19,604 nucleotides of DNA from an uncultured Acetatifactor sp. (GTDB taxonomy: Bacteria > Bacillota > Clostridia > Lachnospirales > Lachnospiraceae). Position numbers and translations under genes: made by a program. This document shows positions 8,085-15,591 of this stretch, in pieces. The stretch lies in the NCBI GenBank assembly GCA_910586775.1, contig CAJUJN010000078.1, positions 1-19,604 of the forward strand. The letters are read 5' to 3'. The notes below the pieces were generated by a model. That model did not search any database. It was not told the DNA's origin and worked only from the letters and a program-made list of their open reading frames with translations. The first letter of the stretch is position 1. Every line of letters starts with the position of its first letter.

Positions 8085-8232
8085 CGCCTTCCCTCCATAT
8101 TCTGCGCGGTTCATGCTCCGCATATCTTGTATACAATCTGAGCAGATACACTGATAATCAGAACTATTTTATCATATTTTCTCGATAATAAAAAGGCCTC
8201 TTTGACAATAAATATACTTTTTTCAGTTTTCC

Positions 8233-8261
8233 TTGCAGAATGATACGAAAACGGGTATAAT
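8233..8261 (+). promoter_or_regulatory. Promoter of the DUF1292 gene
   Basis: TTGCAG (8233-8238) and a perfect TATAAT (8256-8261) are separated by exactly 17 bases. The expected start near 8268 gives a leader of about 38 bases that contains the strong ribosome site of the next gene. Confidence 0.8.
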
Positions 8262-8305
8262 GAACCTGACATGCCACACAGGACAAGCATACAGGAGGTA
8301 TTCCC

Positions 8306-8623
8306 ATGGGAAAGAAAGATGATTATGATGACGAGGAAATGACCGTTGAACTGGAACTGGATGATGGCAGCATCGTGAACTGTGCCGTCATTACCATTCT
8401 GACCGTCAGCGAAAAGGATTACATCGTACTGCTGCCTTTGAACGAAAACGGTGAAAACGAGGACGGCGAGGTATGGTTCTACCGCTACAGCGAAAATCCT
8501 GATGACCCCAACGAGGAGCCTGAACTGGATTATATCGAGGATGACGATGAATACGAAAATGTGGCGGAAGCGTTTGACGAATACCTTGATAACTGCGAAT
8601 TCGATGAGCTGACAGAAGAGTAA
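8306..8623 (+). CDS. DUF1292 family acidic protein
   Basis: This 105-residue, very acidic soluble protein has the DUF1292 pattern. A short charged lead-in is followed by MTVELELDDGSIVNCAVITIL, a strand-rich segment KDYIVLLPL, then EVWFYRYSEN, and it ends in an acidic region with AEAFDEYLD. The family is widespread in Firmicutes and is usually a small single-domain protein of unknown function, often found near cell-division, RNA or Holliday-junction genes; no role is claimed here. AGGAGGT seven bases before the ATG is near-ideal and the upstream promoter is strong, so it is probably well expressed. It is transcribed opposite to its neighbours, divergent from the GH13-like gene and convergent with the helicase gene. 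Confidence 0.88.
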   Translation: MGKKDDYDDEEMTVELELDDGSIVNCAVITILTVSEKDYIVLLPLNENGENEDGEVWFYRYSENPDDPNEEPELDYIEDDDEYENVAEAFDEYLDNCEFDELTEE

Positions 8624-8640
8624 ACCCGTTTTTCCGGGTT
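8623..8640. terminator. Short hairpin between convergent genes
   Basis: AACCCG and CGGGTT form a 6-bp stem around a T-rich loop, starting on the last base of the DUF1292 stop codon and ending ten bases from the helicase stop. No proper T-run follows in either direction, so it is at best a weak terminator. Confidence 0.3.
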
Positions 8641-8650
8641 ATCTTCCCTG

Positions 8651-10801
8651 TTATCGAAAAAGCGGATTCAGAAATCTGGAAGGCTGCCTGGGGCGTTCCT
8701 TTGTACCGGTAAGGTAGAGGAGCTCCAGGTTTTTCTTCGCCCTCGTCATGGCTACATAGAATATCCTGCGCTCTTCTTCCACAACGCTTTCATCAGGCAT
8801 GGTCCCATGGGGAAATATTTTCTCGTTGCAGTCTGGAATCCACACATTGTCGAATTCCAGTCCTTTTGCACCATGGACAGTCAATAGATGAACCTTTTCC
8901 TTTTCTCCCTCCTTTTGCCTCCGGGGATGCGGTCCGGCCTGTGCCTTGTTATGCTCCAGGCTCTTCGCATATGCCTCCTGGAAAGCTTTCCATTCCTTTA
9001 CTCCCGCATACCCTGATGCATCTTCCTTCAGCCAATCCAGCAGTTCCTGCCACTCCTGCCATTTCTCTGTGTCAGCGCCTGCCTGCTCCCTCAAATACTG
9101 TCCATAACCCATGGCTTTCAATATGTAATTGATTGCGGGACGAAGCGTAAAGCCTTTTATACTTTGAAGCTGTTTCCGAAAGCGCGACAGTTCCTTTCTC
9201 ACCTTATCCCTCTGCATTTCCGGCACCTGTGCCCTCCTGTAATATTCCTCTACCTTCCCCAGATCCACACTGCCCTCCCCGACGGCTTCCCTGCTGATAT
9301 AGCGGGACGGCTTATTCATAATACGCAGCAGCTGTTCCCTGGTTCCCCCGCCCGCCGCAATCTGCAGATACGCCATAATGTCCTGCGCAATGAAATTTTC
9401 ATATATACTGGCCACCTTCTCCTTCATCTCATAGGGAATATCCGCTGCCTTCAATCTGGCGGCAAATCCCTGCATATAGGAATTGGTGCGGAAAAGCACG
9501 GCACAGCTCTCCCCCTGCTGCAGACAGCGTGATATAGCCTGCTGCATATGTCCGTACTGCGCTTCCTTCTCGGCAAACGCATGTACGGCTACCGGTCCGG
9601 TTCCGTCACTTCCCCTGAAAGCGCTGCCCTTCCCTGTTCTGTCCGTTCCGCCGGGCATCCCAAAGCGGTATCCGTTTCCCGACCACACAGTTCCGTTTTC
9701 TGCTTCTGTCCTGAACTTCCTCTCTCCCGCAAACATATTGCCAGACATACCATCCGTACCCAAATTTACCGTTCTGCTGTCTTTTCCTCCTTCATTTTTC
9801 AAGCACTCCGACGCCGCTCTCAGCTGCTTCACAAACCTGTCCTTATTTTCTTCTATGACGGTAAGAGAAGCCCTGACAATTTCTGCCTTGCTTCTGTAAT
9901 TGACGTCCAGCAGAAGCTGCCTGGCATGGAATTCCGCCTCAAACCGTTTCAGGCATTCCGGTTGGGAGCCCCGGAAGCCGTAGATTGCCTGGTCGTCATC
10001 GCCCACGGCAAAGATGTTATAGGGCTGGGCTGCCAGTAATTTCACTGCCTCGTACTGCACCGGATTGATATCCTGGAATTCGTCGATCAGAATATGCCGG
10101 AAGCGGCTCCGCCAGTAATCTCTGACAGATGCATTTTCCTGGAGCATCATTTTACATTCATAGAGCATATCGTCAAAATCAAGCCTTCCCAGCCTCTTTA
10201 CCTCCAACGCATATTCGCGGCAGATCGCCTCAAAGTATGGCTGCCATCTCACCGGCACCTTTTCGCAGGCGGCGGACAACTGCATGGTATTTTTATAGTA
10301 GCCTATGGCCGACAGAATCTGGGCGGCATCATCGCTTAAGCTGCCTGCTCCCTCCTGCCCTTCCTGTGAGGTACCGGTCTGTCCCTGCTGCTTTTCATAT
10401 GTCTTTAGTATGGGATATATCAGATTTTTCTTTTCTGAGCTGGTTAAAAGCTTCGTTGATTTCAGAGCGTTGGACGCTTTTAAAATGTGGTAGAAAACAG
10501 AATGAAAGGTTCCGAAATTAACCGGATATGTGGGTTTGTGACCTGTGGAAAACATGCCTGAAGAAGATGTCATACCTGCAGCTGCCATCTCCTGAAAGCG
10601 ATTCTGCATGGACAGCGCGGCTTCCTTCATAAAAGTAATCACCAGAATAGACTCGGGCGGGACTCCCTGTTCCAAAAGATATAAAATACGGTTCGTAATG
10701 ACGAATGTCTTTCCGCTGCCGGGACCGGCCAGAACGAGGCATGGGCCCCGCAGGTGCATTATGGCCGCTTTCTGCGGCTCATTTGCGGTTCTAAGATCCA
10801 T
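8651..10801 (-). CDS. UvrD/PcrA-type ATP-dependent DNA helicase
   Basis: This 716-residue superfamily 1A helicase should unwind DNA 3' to 5' with ATP. The motifs are all present: Q motif near 8-11, Walker A AGPGSGKT (25-32), DEFQD Walker B (240-244), VGDDDQAIYGFRG (266-278), LDVNYRS (298-304), TVHGAKGLEF (641-650) and EERRIFYVAMTRAKK (676-690). Between motif IV and the next conserved block, residues about 335-403 form a Gly/Ser/Thr-rich low-complexity insertion. A smaller Gln/Gly-rich patch lies at 138-155. Family proteins include UvrD, PcrA and Rep; a second PcrA may exist elsewhere in the genome, so no symbol is given. AGGAGG six bases before ATG 10801 fixes the start. It follows gltX by 146 bp on the same strand and could be co-transcribed through the repeats between them. 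Confidence 0.92.
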   Translation of the reverse strand: MDLRTANEPQKAAIMHLRGPCLVLAGPGSGKTFVITNRILYLLEQGVPPESILVITFMKEAALSMQNRFQEMAAAGMTSSSGMFSTGHKPTYPVNFGTFHSVFYHILKASNALKSTKLLTSSEKKNLIYPILKTYEKQQGQTGTSQEGQEGAGSLSDDAAQILSAIGYYKNTMQLSAACEKVPVRWQPYFEAICREYALEVKRLGRLDFDDMLYECKMMLQENASVRDYWRSRFRHILIDEFQDINPVQYEAVKLLAAQPYNIFAVGDDDQAIYGFRGSQPECLKRFEAEFHARQLLLDVNYRSKAEIVRASLTVIEENKDRFVKQLRAASECLKNEGGKDSRTVNLGTDGMSGNMFAGERKFRTEAENGTVWSGNGYRFGMPGGTDRTGKGSAFRGSDGTGPVAVHAFAEKEAQYGHMQQAISRCLQQGESCAVLFRTNSYMQGFAARLKAADIPYEMKEKVASIYENFIAQDIMAYLQIAAGGGTREQLLRIMNKPSRYISREAVGEGSVDLGKVEEYYRRAQVPEMQRDKVRKELSRFRKQLQSIKGFTLRPAINYILKAMGYGQYLREQAGADTEKWQEWQELLDWLKEDASGYAGVKEWKAFQEAYAKSLEHNKAQAGPHPRRQKEGEKEKVHLLTVHGAKGLEFDNVWIPDCNEKIFPHGTMPDESVVEEERRIFYVAMTRAKKNLELLYLTGTKERPRQPSRFLNPLFR

Positions 10802-10821
10802 ATAATTCCTCCTGACTTATT

Positions 10822-10874
10822 CTCGTGAGCGCATTCATTCCTGGCAATGGAAGCACTGCGCTCACTCGCTATAC
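10822..10874. repeat. Palindromic intergenic repeat, family 1, short copy
   Basis: The element is bounded by CTCGTGAGCGCA and TGCGCTCACTCGCTATAC. GTGAGCGCA and TGCGCTCAC form a perfect 9-bp stem around a 23-bp centre. A longer relative with the same ends lies at 14068-14160, and the centres share CATT and CAAT(G/A)GAAGCA. It sits between gltX and the helicase gene, directly beside a family 2 repeat. Confidence 0.7.
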
Positions 10875-10878
10875 TTTT

Positions 10879-10942
10879 ATACTCAAGACCGCCAGAATTT
10901 ACAAATCCCCCAGGGTGAGTATATGGCTGGCGGTCTTTCGTT
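10879..10942. repeat. Palindromic intergenic repeat, family 2, copy 1
   Basis: This 64-bp element starts ATACTCAAGACCGCCAG and ends GGCTGGCGGTCTTTCGTT. Its arms (10885-10895 and 10927-10937) pair perfectly over 11 bp. A second copy with the same ends and orientation is at 17001-17065. Here it lies five bases past the gltX stop, so the hairpin forms the 3' end of that message, though no T-run follows. Confidence 0.75.
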
Positions 10943-10947
10943 ATAGT

Positions 10948-12411
10948 TTACTTTCGATCAGCGTTCTGCAGAAGCTCAATCCCCCTGCGGATTCTCGCCA
11001 GAGACTCATCCTTCCCCAGGACTTCCATGATTTCGGTGGCGCCTGCGGGGGTGGTCTGTTTTCCAGATACGGCGGTGCGGATGGGCCACATTACATATCC
11101 GTTCTTGCAGCCTTTCTTCTCCACATATCCTGCAAGGGCGGCATACAGCGCATCGTTGCTGTAGTCTTCCTGCGCCTCCAGAAGAGGAAGGATTTCCGTG
11201 AGTACTTCCAGGGATGTCCCACTGTTTGTCTTCATCTTCTTGTGGGTGTACATGGCTGTATCGTACTCCGGCAACCGCTGAAAGAAATCAACCATCTCCT
11301 CGATATCGGGAAATACCTCAATACGGGTCTTCACCATTGCGGCAATTTTCTTCAAGTCCAGTTCCTTTGTCAGCGCTCTCTTCAGATAAGGCTCCGCCAT
11401 CTCATAGAATGCATCGAAATCCATTGCCTTAATATACTCGCTGTTCATCCAGCGCAGCTTCACCAGGTCGAAAACCGTGGGAGATTTGCTGATTCTGTGG
11501 TAATCAAACTCCTGAATCAACTCGTCCAGGGTAAATATCTCCCGGTTGCTCTCCGGGCTCCAACCCAGAAGCGCGATGAAATTCACGATTGCTTCAGGCA
11601 GAAATCCCTGCTCCACCAAATCCTCAAAAGAAGTGCTTCCGCCTCTCTTCGCCAGCTTCTTGTGGTTTACATCCGTAACAAGGGGCAGATGCACATATTT
11701 GGGCGGCTCCCAACCAAACGCCTCATAAAGCCTGGTATATTTCGGCGAAGAGGAAAGGTACTCATTTCCCCTCACCACATGGGTGATGTCCATAGTATGG
11801 TCGTCCACCACATTTGCAAAATTATAGGTAGGGAACCCGTCAGACTTGATCAGTATCATGTCATCCAGTTCCGCGTTTTCCACAGTGATATCTCCGTAAA
11901 GCTCGTCATGGAAGGTAGTAGTCCCCTCCGAAGGATTGTTCTGACGAATGACAAAAGGCTTGCCTGCTGCCAGATTGGCTTCCACCTCCTCTTTTGAAAG
12001 GGACAGGCAGTGCTTGTCATATACGGTGATTTCTTTCCCTTCCACCACTTCCGTCTTCAGAGATGCCAGTCTCTCCTTATCGCAAAAGCAATAATATGCC
12101 TCTCCTTTTTCAATTAGTTCTTTGGCATACTTCATATAGATGCCTGTCTTAATCCTCTCGCTCTGTACATATGGGCCATAGCCGCCATCCTTGTCCGGTC
12201 CTTCGTCATGCTTCAGCCCGGTTTTTTCCAGTGTACGGTAAATAATCTCGGTAGCCCCCTCCACATAACGCTCCTGATCTGTATCCTCAATACGGAGCAT
12301 AAAGGAACCGCCCTCATGCTTCGCGATCAAAAATTCATACAGCGCAGAGCGCAGATTGCCTACATGCATTCTACCGGTGGGGCTGGGTGCATATCTTGTC
12401 CTGATTTTCAT
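10948..12411 (-). CDS. gltX: Glutamyl-tRNA synthetase
   Basis: GltX charges tRNA-Glu with glutamate in the cytosol, using ATP. The 487-residue class I synthetase starts RTRYAPSPTGRMHVGN, where HVGN (16-19) is the HIGH motif. LRIEDTD follows near 39-45. The KMSKS equivalent is KKLAKRGGS at 251-259. FPTYNFANVVDDH and VRGNEYLSS are typical of the family. Cys108, Cys110 and Cys135 sit where zinc ligands occur in some relatives, but zinc binding is not certain. The frame is open for 48 codons further upstream; ATG 12411 is chosen because the catalytic domain begins there and AGAGGA lies seven bases before it. A promoter and a tandem repeat are in its leader. Whether it is discriminating or also charges tRNA-Gln cannot be told without the rest of the genome. 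Confidence 0.96.
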   Translation of the reverse strand: MKIRTRYAPSPTGRMHVGNLRSALYEFLIAKHEGGSFMLRIEDTDQERYVEGATEIIYRTLEKTGLKHDEGPDKDGGYGPYVQSERIKTGIYMKYAKELIEKGEAYYCFCDKERLASLKTEVVEGKEITVYDKHCLSLSKEEVEANLAAGKPFVIRQNNPSEGTTTFHDELYGDITVENAELDDMILIKSDGFPTYNFANVVDDHTMDITHVVRGNEYLSSSPKYTRLYEAFGWEPPKYVHLPLVTDVNHKKLAKRGGSTSFEDLVEQGFLPEAIVNFIALLGWSPESNREIFTLDELIQEFDYHRISKSPTVFDLVKLRWMNSEYIKAMDFDAFYEMAEPYLKRALTKELDLKKIAAMVKTRIEVFPDIEEMVDFFQRLPEYDTAMYTHKKMKTNSGTSLEVLTEILPLLEAQEDYSNDALYAALAGYVEKKGCKNGYVMWPIRTAVSGKQTTPAGATEIMEVLGKDESLARIRRGIELLQNADRK

Positions 12412-12433
12412 TGTCAAATCCTCTTTCTTCCCA

Positions 12434-12470
12434 GAATGCTCTTTATTCCATGGAATGCTCTTTATTCCAT
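12434..12470. repeat. Two-copy tandem repeat in the gltX leader
   Basis: GAATGCTCTTTATTCCAT occurs at 12434-12451 and again at 12453-12470, identical over 18 bases with a 19-base period. The junction creates CCATGGAATG, so each unit has partly palindromic ends (GGAAT/ATTCC). It lies between the promoter and the start codon of gltX, inside the predicted transcript. Confidence 0.85.
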
Positions 12471-12483
12471 TATCATGTGTTCC

Positions 12484-12512
12484 ATTGTAGTACTTTTTCC
12501 TGAAAACTGCAA
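12484..12512 (-). promoter_or_regulatory. Promoter of gltX
   Basis: On the minus strand TTGCAG (12507-12512) and TACAAT (12484-12489) have a 17-base spacer. The start point near 12477 gives a 66-base leader that carries both copies of the tandem repeat. Confidence 0.65.
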
Positions 12513-12683
12513 TAATGAATTGCAGGGAAAATATCTTTTCCCCGGAAAACCACAATTATCACCCATTCTTCGGAAAATGCTGTATTAATCTCTGCAAAAC
12601 CGGAAACCTGTCGGAACCGCATGGCTGTCACAAACCAGTGAGCCTTTCCGGCCGCGCCTCTGGCATGATTTCCTCAAATAAGG

Positions 12684-12699
12684 CCTGAAACCATTCAGG
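12684..12699 (-). terminator. Weak hairpin after the C39-like peptidase gene
   Basis: CCTGAA and TTCAGG pair over 6 bp around a 4-base loop, 28 bases past the stop of the peptidase gene. The following sequence is only mildly T-rich, so termination is uncertain. Otherwise the 12513-12727 stretch shows nothing recognisable. Confidence 0.25.
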
Positions 12700-12727
12700 A
12701 CAACATCTGCACAGAACAACCTGCCGC

Positions 12728-13852
12728 TTAACTCCAGCCGTCCTTTTCCGTATCTTTATGGATATTTGTCGTCGGGGCGCTGTATACCCACGTATTCTTA
12801 ATCTGCCTGCCAAACTCCTCATAAGTCCATTTCCGGCGGCTGCGCGCAACACAGTTGGGGTCATTGATCAGGAACCCTTCGGAATCATATCCGTAGATAA
12901 CGATAAAATGCCCTCCGGCCGTGAAGTCCCCCGGCTTCATGGAACAAATAATGACGCTTCCCTTATCCAACTCGCTTTTCAATGTCCAGTCGGAAGCCTT
13001 GGGCTGCCATACAGTCAGTCCGTGCATACCCGCCACATCCTCCAGCAGTTTCCAGGCGGTACCCGTTCCTGACATATAGTAGCCGTTTTTCATACTGTAA
13101 TCGGCAATTACGTCCGGTGTCAGGCTCTCGTCTCCCAGGAGATAATAAAGCACCATAGACAGGCAGGTAGGCCCGCAGCCGGCCAGTCCTACATTGCTCT
13201 CATCTCCATATTCCGCATAGCCCCACCTGGGGTCCCATTGCAGAAACAGAGGAAATTCCCGGCTCTTCTCCGCCTTTGTCAGTCCGGTGCCGGAAGGTTT
13301 CGCATCCGTATTCAGATAATTACTTACAAAATCCGCCATCTCTGGATTGTTTGCAAGCGCCCCAAGCATTTCTTCGGGATATCTCGAATGATTCTGATAG
13401 ATGCCCGCTATCATGTCATTGTCTTGCGCCAGTTCTTCCAGACGCTTTAGTACCTGCGCCGGTTTCCGGTCCACCGGCTTATCCACTTCCGGCAAACCGC
13501 ACAGTTCCGCATAATCCACCTCTTCCGGCTCATCAGATTCCGTTGGATCCGTACGCTTTTTAGGCGCAGACTGATACTGCGGACTTGACACCTCTTCCTG
13601 ACTCGCCACAATCATCCCGTCCTCTGCATCCTGACGGGCTGTAGCCAATGTAGCCATCACCTGGTTCAGCGCCTTATTCATGTTTTTCAGCTGTGACTGT
13701 ATTTTCAGCAAAAAGAACATATTCACTACCAGAAGAATGCACATAAACAACAAATACATCTCAACCCTTTTTCTTGCTGAATATCTCTCCCCTGCCCTCT
13801 GCTGCATATAACCCCTCCTGTTTTCTCTCTGGTATCCTCTGCTGTTGCTCAT
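12728..13852 (-). CDS. Membrane-anchored C39-like cysteine peptidase
   Basis: The 374-residue protein has a basic N-terminus, one membrane helix (about 33-50), a short coiled-coil-like stretch (51-75), a charged linker (85-130), and a helical segment with IYQNHSRYPEEMLGALANNPE (150-171). It ends in a C39-like papain-fold domain (about 198-358). Probable catalytic residues are Cys226 in AGCGPTC, His315 in GGHFIVIYGYD and Asp331 in INDPN. No signal cleavage site is seen, and the positive N-terminus implies the peptidase domain faces outside. Such proteins are common in gut Clostridia; substrates are mostly unknown, with cell-wall or peptide processing plausible. It is not fused to an ABC transporter, unlike bacteriocin-exporting C39 peptidases. 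GGAGG precedes the ATG by five bases. Confidence 0.85.
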   Translation of the reverse strand: MSNSRGYQRENRRGYMQQRAGERYSARKRVEMYLLFMCILLVVNMFFLLKIQSQLKNMNKALNQVMATLATARQDAEDGMIVASQEEVSSPQYQSAPKKRTDPTESDEPEEVDYAELCGLPEVDKPVDRKPAQVLKRLEELAQDNDMIAGIYQNHSRYPEEMLGALANNPEMADFVSNYLNTDAKPSGTGLTKAEKSREFPLFLQWDPRWGYAEYGDESNVGLAGCGPTCLSMVLYYLLGDESLTPDVIADYSMKNGYYMSGTGTAWKLLEDVAGMHGLTVWQPKASDWTLKSELDKGSVIICSMKPGDFTAGGHFIVIYGYDSEGFLINDPNCVARSRRKWTYEEFGRQIKNTWVYSAPTTNIHKDTEKDGWS

Positions 13853-13886
13853 GCGTTCCTCCGATGATTCCGGGCTTTCACCTTTG

Positions 13887-13906
13887 ACCTGCCTCTTCTG
13901 GCAGGT
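13887..13906 (-). promoter_or_regulatory. Hairpin in the leader of the peptidase gene
   Basis: ACCTGCC and GGCAGGT form a perfect 7-bp stem with a 6-base loop, about 35 bases upstream of ATG 13852. No T-run follows on the minus strand, so it is a leader hairpin rather than a terminator. Its function is unknown. Confidence 0.4.
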
Positions 13907-14067
13907 GCCCCTCTTCCATTCTTTTTTACAGTCTATCCCCTATTTGTCACTAACTTTTTACATAAATGTATCATAGTTGTAAATTAAGATCAACAGACAC
14001 TCAAAACATACTTTTGGAATCCACATGAACTTACAGATGTTCGGACAGATCATATAAGAATCAGATA

Positions 14068-14160
14068 CTCGTGAGCACATTGATTATTGACAATAGAAGC
14101 ATCGCTTCTATTGTATGCCTCCTGTTTGCCCCATATTGTGAAAACGCTCACTCGCTATAC
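14068..14160. repeat. Palindromic intergenic repeat, family 1, long copy
   Basis: It has the same outer ends as the 10822-10874 element (CTCGTGAGC at the left, GCTCACTCGCTATAC at the right), but the centre is longer. The centre contains a perfect 11-bp hairpin with a 3-base loop (14090-14100 with 14104-14114; ACAATAGAAGC and its complement). It reads as the fuller form from which the other copy may be deleted. Confidence 0.7.
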
Positions 14161-14205
14161 ATTTGCGTTGACAGATTTTTCAGTCATAAGTATAAATTGT
14201 CGGCA

Positions 14206-14272
14206 CCGTATCCGGCATCAGGATTCACTTAGCTTCTGAACTGCCTGACTTTCACATAATTCCCGGATACGG
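14206..14272. repeat. 10-bp inverted repeat
   Basis: CCGTATCCGG at 14206-14215 and its exact complement at 14263-14272 are separated by 47 bases. No second copy was found in the window. It may be a small structured element or chance. Confidence 0.45.
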
Positions 14273-14300
14273 CTGCCTCCATGGCTTTACAGCCTTATTT

Positions 14301-14365
14301 AAGAACTGTTCAGAAATAACTTTGCAATTGGCGCAGAATGAAGATTTATTTCTTAACAGTTCCTT
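14301..14365. repeat. MITE-like inverted repeat downstream of ackA
   Basis: GAACTGTTCAGAAATAA (14303-14319) pairs with 14346-14362 at 16 of 17 positions, around a 26-base centre containing TTGCAATTGGCGCAGAATG. It lies 30 bases past the ackA stop, so it could stabilise or end the ackA message. No good T-run follows on the minus strand, and its compact size resembles a small mobile palindromic repeat. Confidence 0.6.
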
Positions 14366-14394
14366 AGCAAAAACAATGGTTACGCACAGACAAA

Positions 14395-15591
14395 TTACAC
14401 TGCCAGACGCACGGTCTCTCTGGCAATGGCCAGTTCCTCATTGGTCGGAATCACCATCACGGTTGTCCTGCTCTCAGGCGTGGTAATGGCAATGTCTTCA
14501 CCGCGCTTATGGTTTGCTTCCTGGTCAAGCTCCACACCCAGATATCCCAGATGTTCACATACAAAATTGCGGACCAGAGGCGCATTCTCACCGATTCCGG
14601 CAGTGAAGCAGATTACGTCCACTCCGTTCATGGCTGCCACATAGGAACCTACGTATTTTGCCACACGGTAGCAGTATGTCTTCAGCGCACGGATTGCATT
14701 GGCATCCCCGTTATTGTAACCGTCTTCCAGATCGCGGAAATCGGAGGAAACGTTCTCGGAAAGCCCCAGCACGCCGGATTTCTTATTCAGCACCGCCATA
14801 ATCTCGTCAATACTCCTGCCTTCCTTATGAGCCAGGAACTCGATAATGGCAGGGTCGATATCTCCGGAACGGGTTCCCATGATCAGGCCTTCCAACGGAG
14901 TCAGACCCATGGATGTATCCACACACTTTCCGTTTTTTACGGCGGAGACACTGGCACCGTTGCCCAGATGACAGACGATGATCTTCAGGTCTTCGTATTT
15001 TTTGCCAAGGACCTCTGCTGCCCTTGCGGATACATAGGAATGGCTGGTGCCGTGGAAGCCGTACCTTCTGATCTTATACTTCCGGTAATACTCATAGGGA
15101 AGGCCATACATATAGGCCTCTTCCGGCATGGTCTGATGGAAGGCCGTATCAAACACACCTACCATGGGTGTATTCGGCATCAGCTTCCTGCAGGCATTGA
15201 TACCGATCAGATTCGCAGGATTGTGCAGCGGGGCCAGGTCATTACACTCCTCCACGGCAGCCAGCACCGTATCGTCTATGACTACAGATTCTGCGAACTT
15301 CTCTCCGCCATGCACCACACGATGTCCCACCGCGCCAATCTCATCCAGGCTCTTCACCACCCCTGTCTTCGGATTCGTCAGCGCCTCCAGCACCAGACGG
15401 ATGGCCTCCGTATGGTCGGGCATGGGAGTAACGTTTTTCTCCTTGTCACCGCCCTCCGGCGCATAGGTAATCATGCTTCCTTCAATACCGATTCTCTCGC
15501 AGAGTCCCTTTGCAAGACATCTTTCGGATTCCGAATCAATCAATTGAAATTTCAGAGAAGAGCTCCCGCAGTTAATCACTAATACTTTCAT
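14395..15591 (-). CDS. ackA: Acetate kinase
   Basis: AckA transfers phosphate between acetyl phosphate and ADP, giving acetate and ATP, the energy-yielding last step of acetate fermentation. The 398-residue length is typical. Residues aligned with the characterised archaeal enzyme are present: Asn7 in VINCGSSS, Arg91 in GHRVVHGG, Asp148 in FDTAFH, His180 in GFHGTSH, Arg241 in MGTRSGD, and Glu385 in TNEE. HLGNGAS and FTAGIGENA complete the sugar-kinase fold. AAAGGA nine bases before ATG 15591 serves as ribosome site. Its start lies inside the end of the small membrane-protein gene (20-bp overlap), which suggests translational coupling. pta lies just upstream on the same strand, the usual acetate-forming pair. 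Confidence 0.97.
   Translation of the reverse strand: MKVLVINCGSSSLKFQLIDSESERCLAKGLCERIGIEGSMITYAPEGGDKEKNVTPMPDHTEAIRLVLEALTNPKTGVVKSLDEIGAVGHRVVHGGEKFAESVVIDDTVLAAVEECNDLAPLHNPANLIGINACRKLMPNTPMVGVFDTAFHQTMPEEAYMYGLPYEYYRKYKIRRYGFHGTSHSYVSARAAEVLGKKYEDLKIIVCHLGNGASVSAVKNGKCVDTSMGLTPLEGLIMGTRSGDIDPAIIEFLAHKEGRSIDEIMAVLNKKSGVLGLSENVSSDFRDLEDGYNNGDANAIRALKTYCYRVAKYVGSYVAAMNGVDVICFTAGIGENAPLVRNFVCEHLGYLGVELDQEANHKRGEDIAITTPESRTTVMVIPTNEELAIARETVRLAV

Larger units (their letters stand above)
13853..14394. other. Gene-free region rich in inverted repeats
   Basis: This 540-bp stretch between the ackA stop and the peptidase start contains no convincing gene on either strand. It holds a leader hairpin near the peptidase gene (13887-13906), an AT-rich section around 13926-14000 that may contain the peptidase promoter, a family 1 palindromic repeat (14068-14160), a 10-bp inverted repeat (14206-14272), and a larger inverted repeat (14301-14365). 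No tRNA or known RNA fold was recognised. Confidence 0.7.

Noticed and set aside
10822..10942. Adjacent palindromes considered as a CRISPR array
   Set aside because: They are two different palindromes, not regularly spaced direct repeats with unique spacers, and no cas gene is present.
10825..11997. A 390-codon open frame on the + strand opposite gltX
   Set aside because: It is antisense to a clearly recognisable synthetase, has no recognisable domain, and its start lies inside a palindromic repeat.
12412..12555. Upstream extension of gltX by 48 codons
   Set aside because: It crosses the predicted promoter and tandem repeat, and the synthetase fold begins at ATG 12411.
14509..15582. A 357-codon open frame on the + strand opposite ackA
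   Set aside because: AckA on the minus strand has all catalytic residues; the antisense frame shows no motif or ribosome site.
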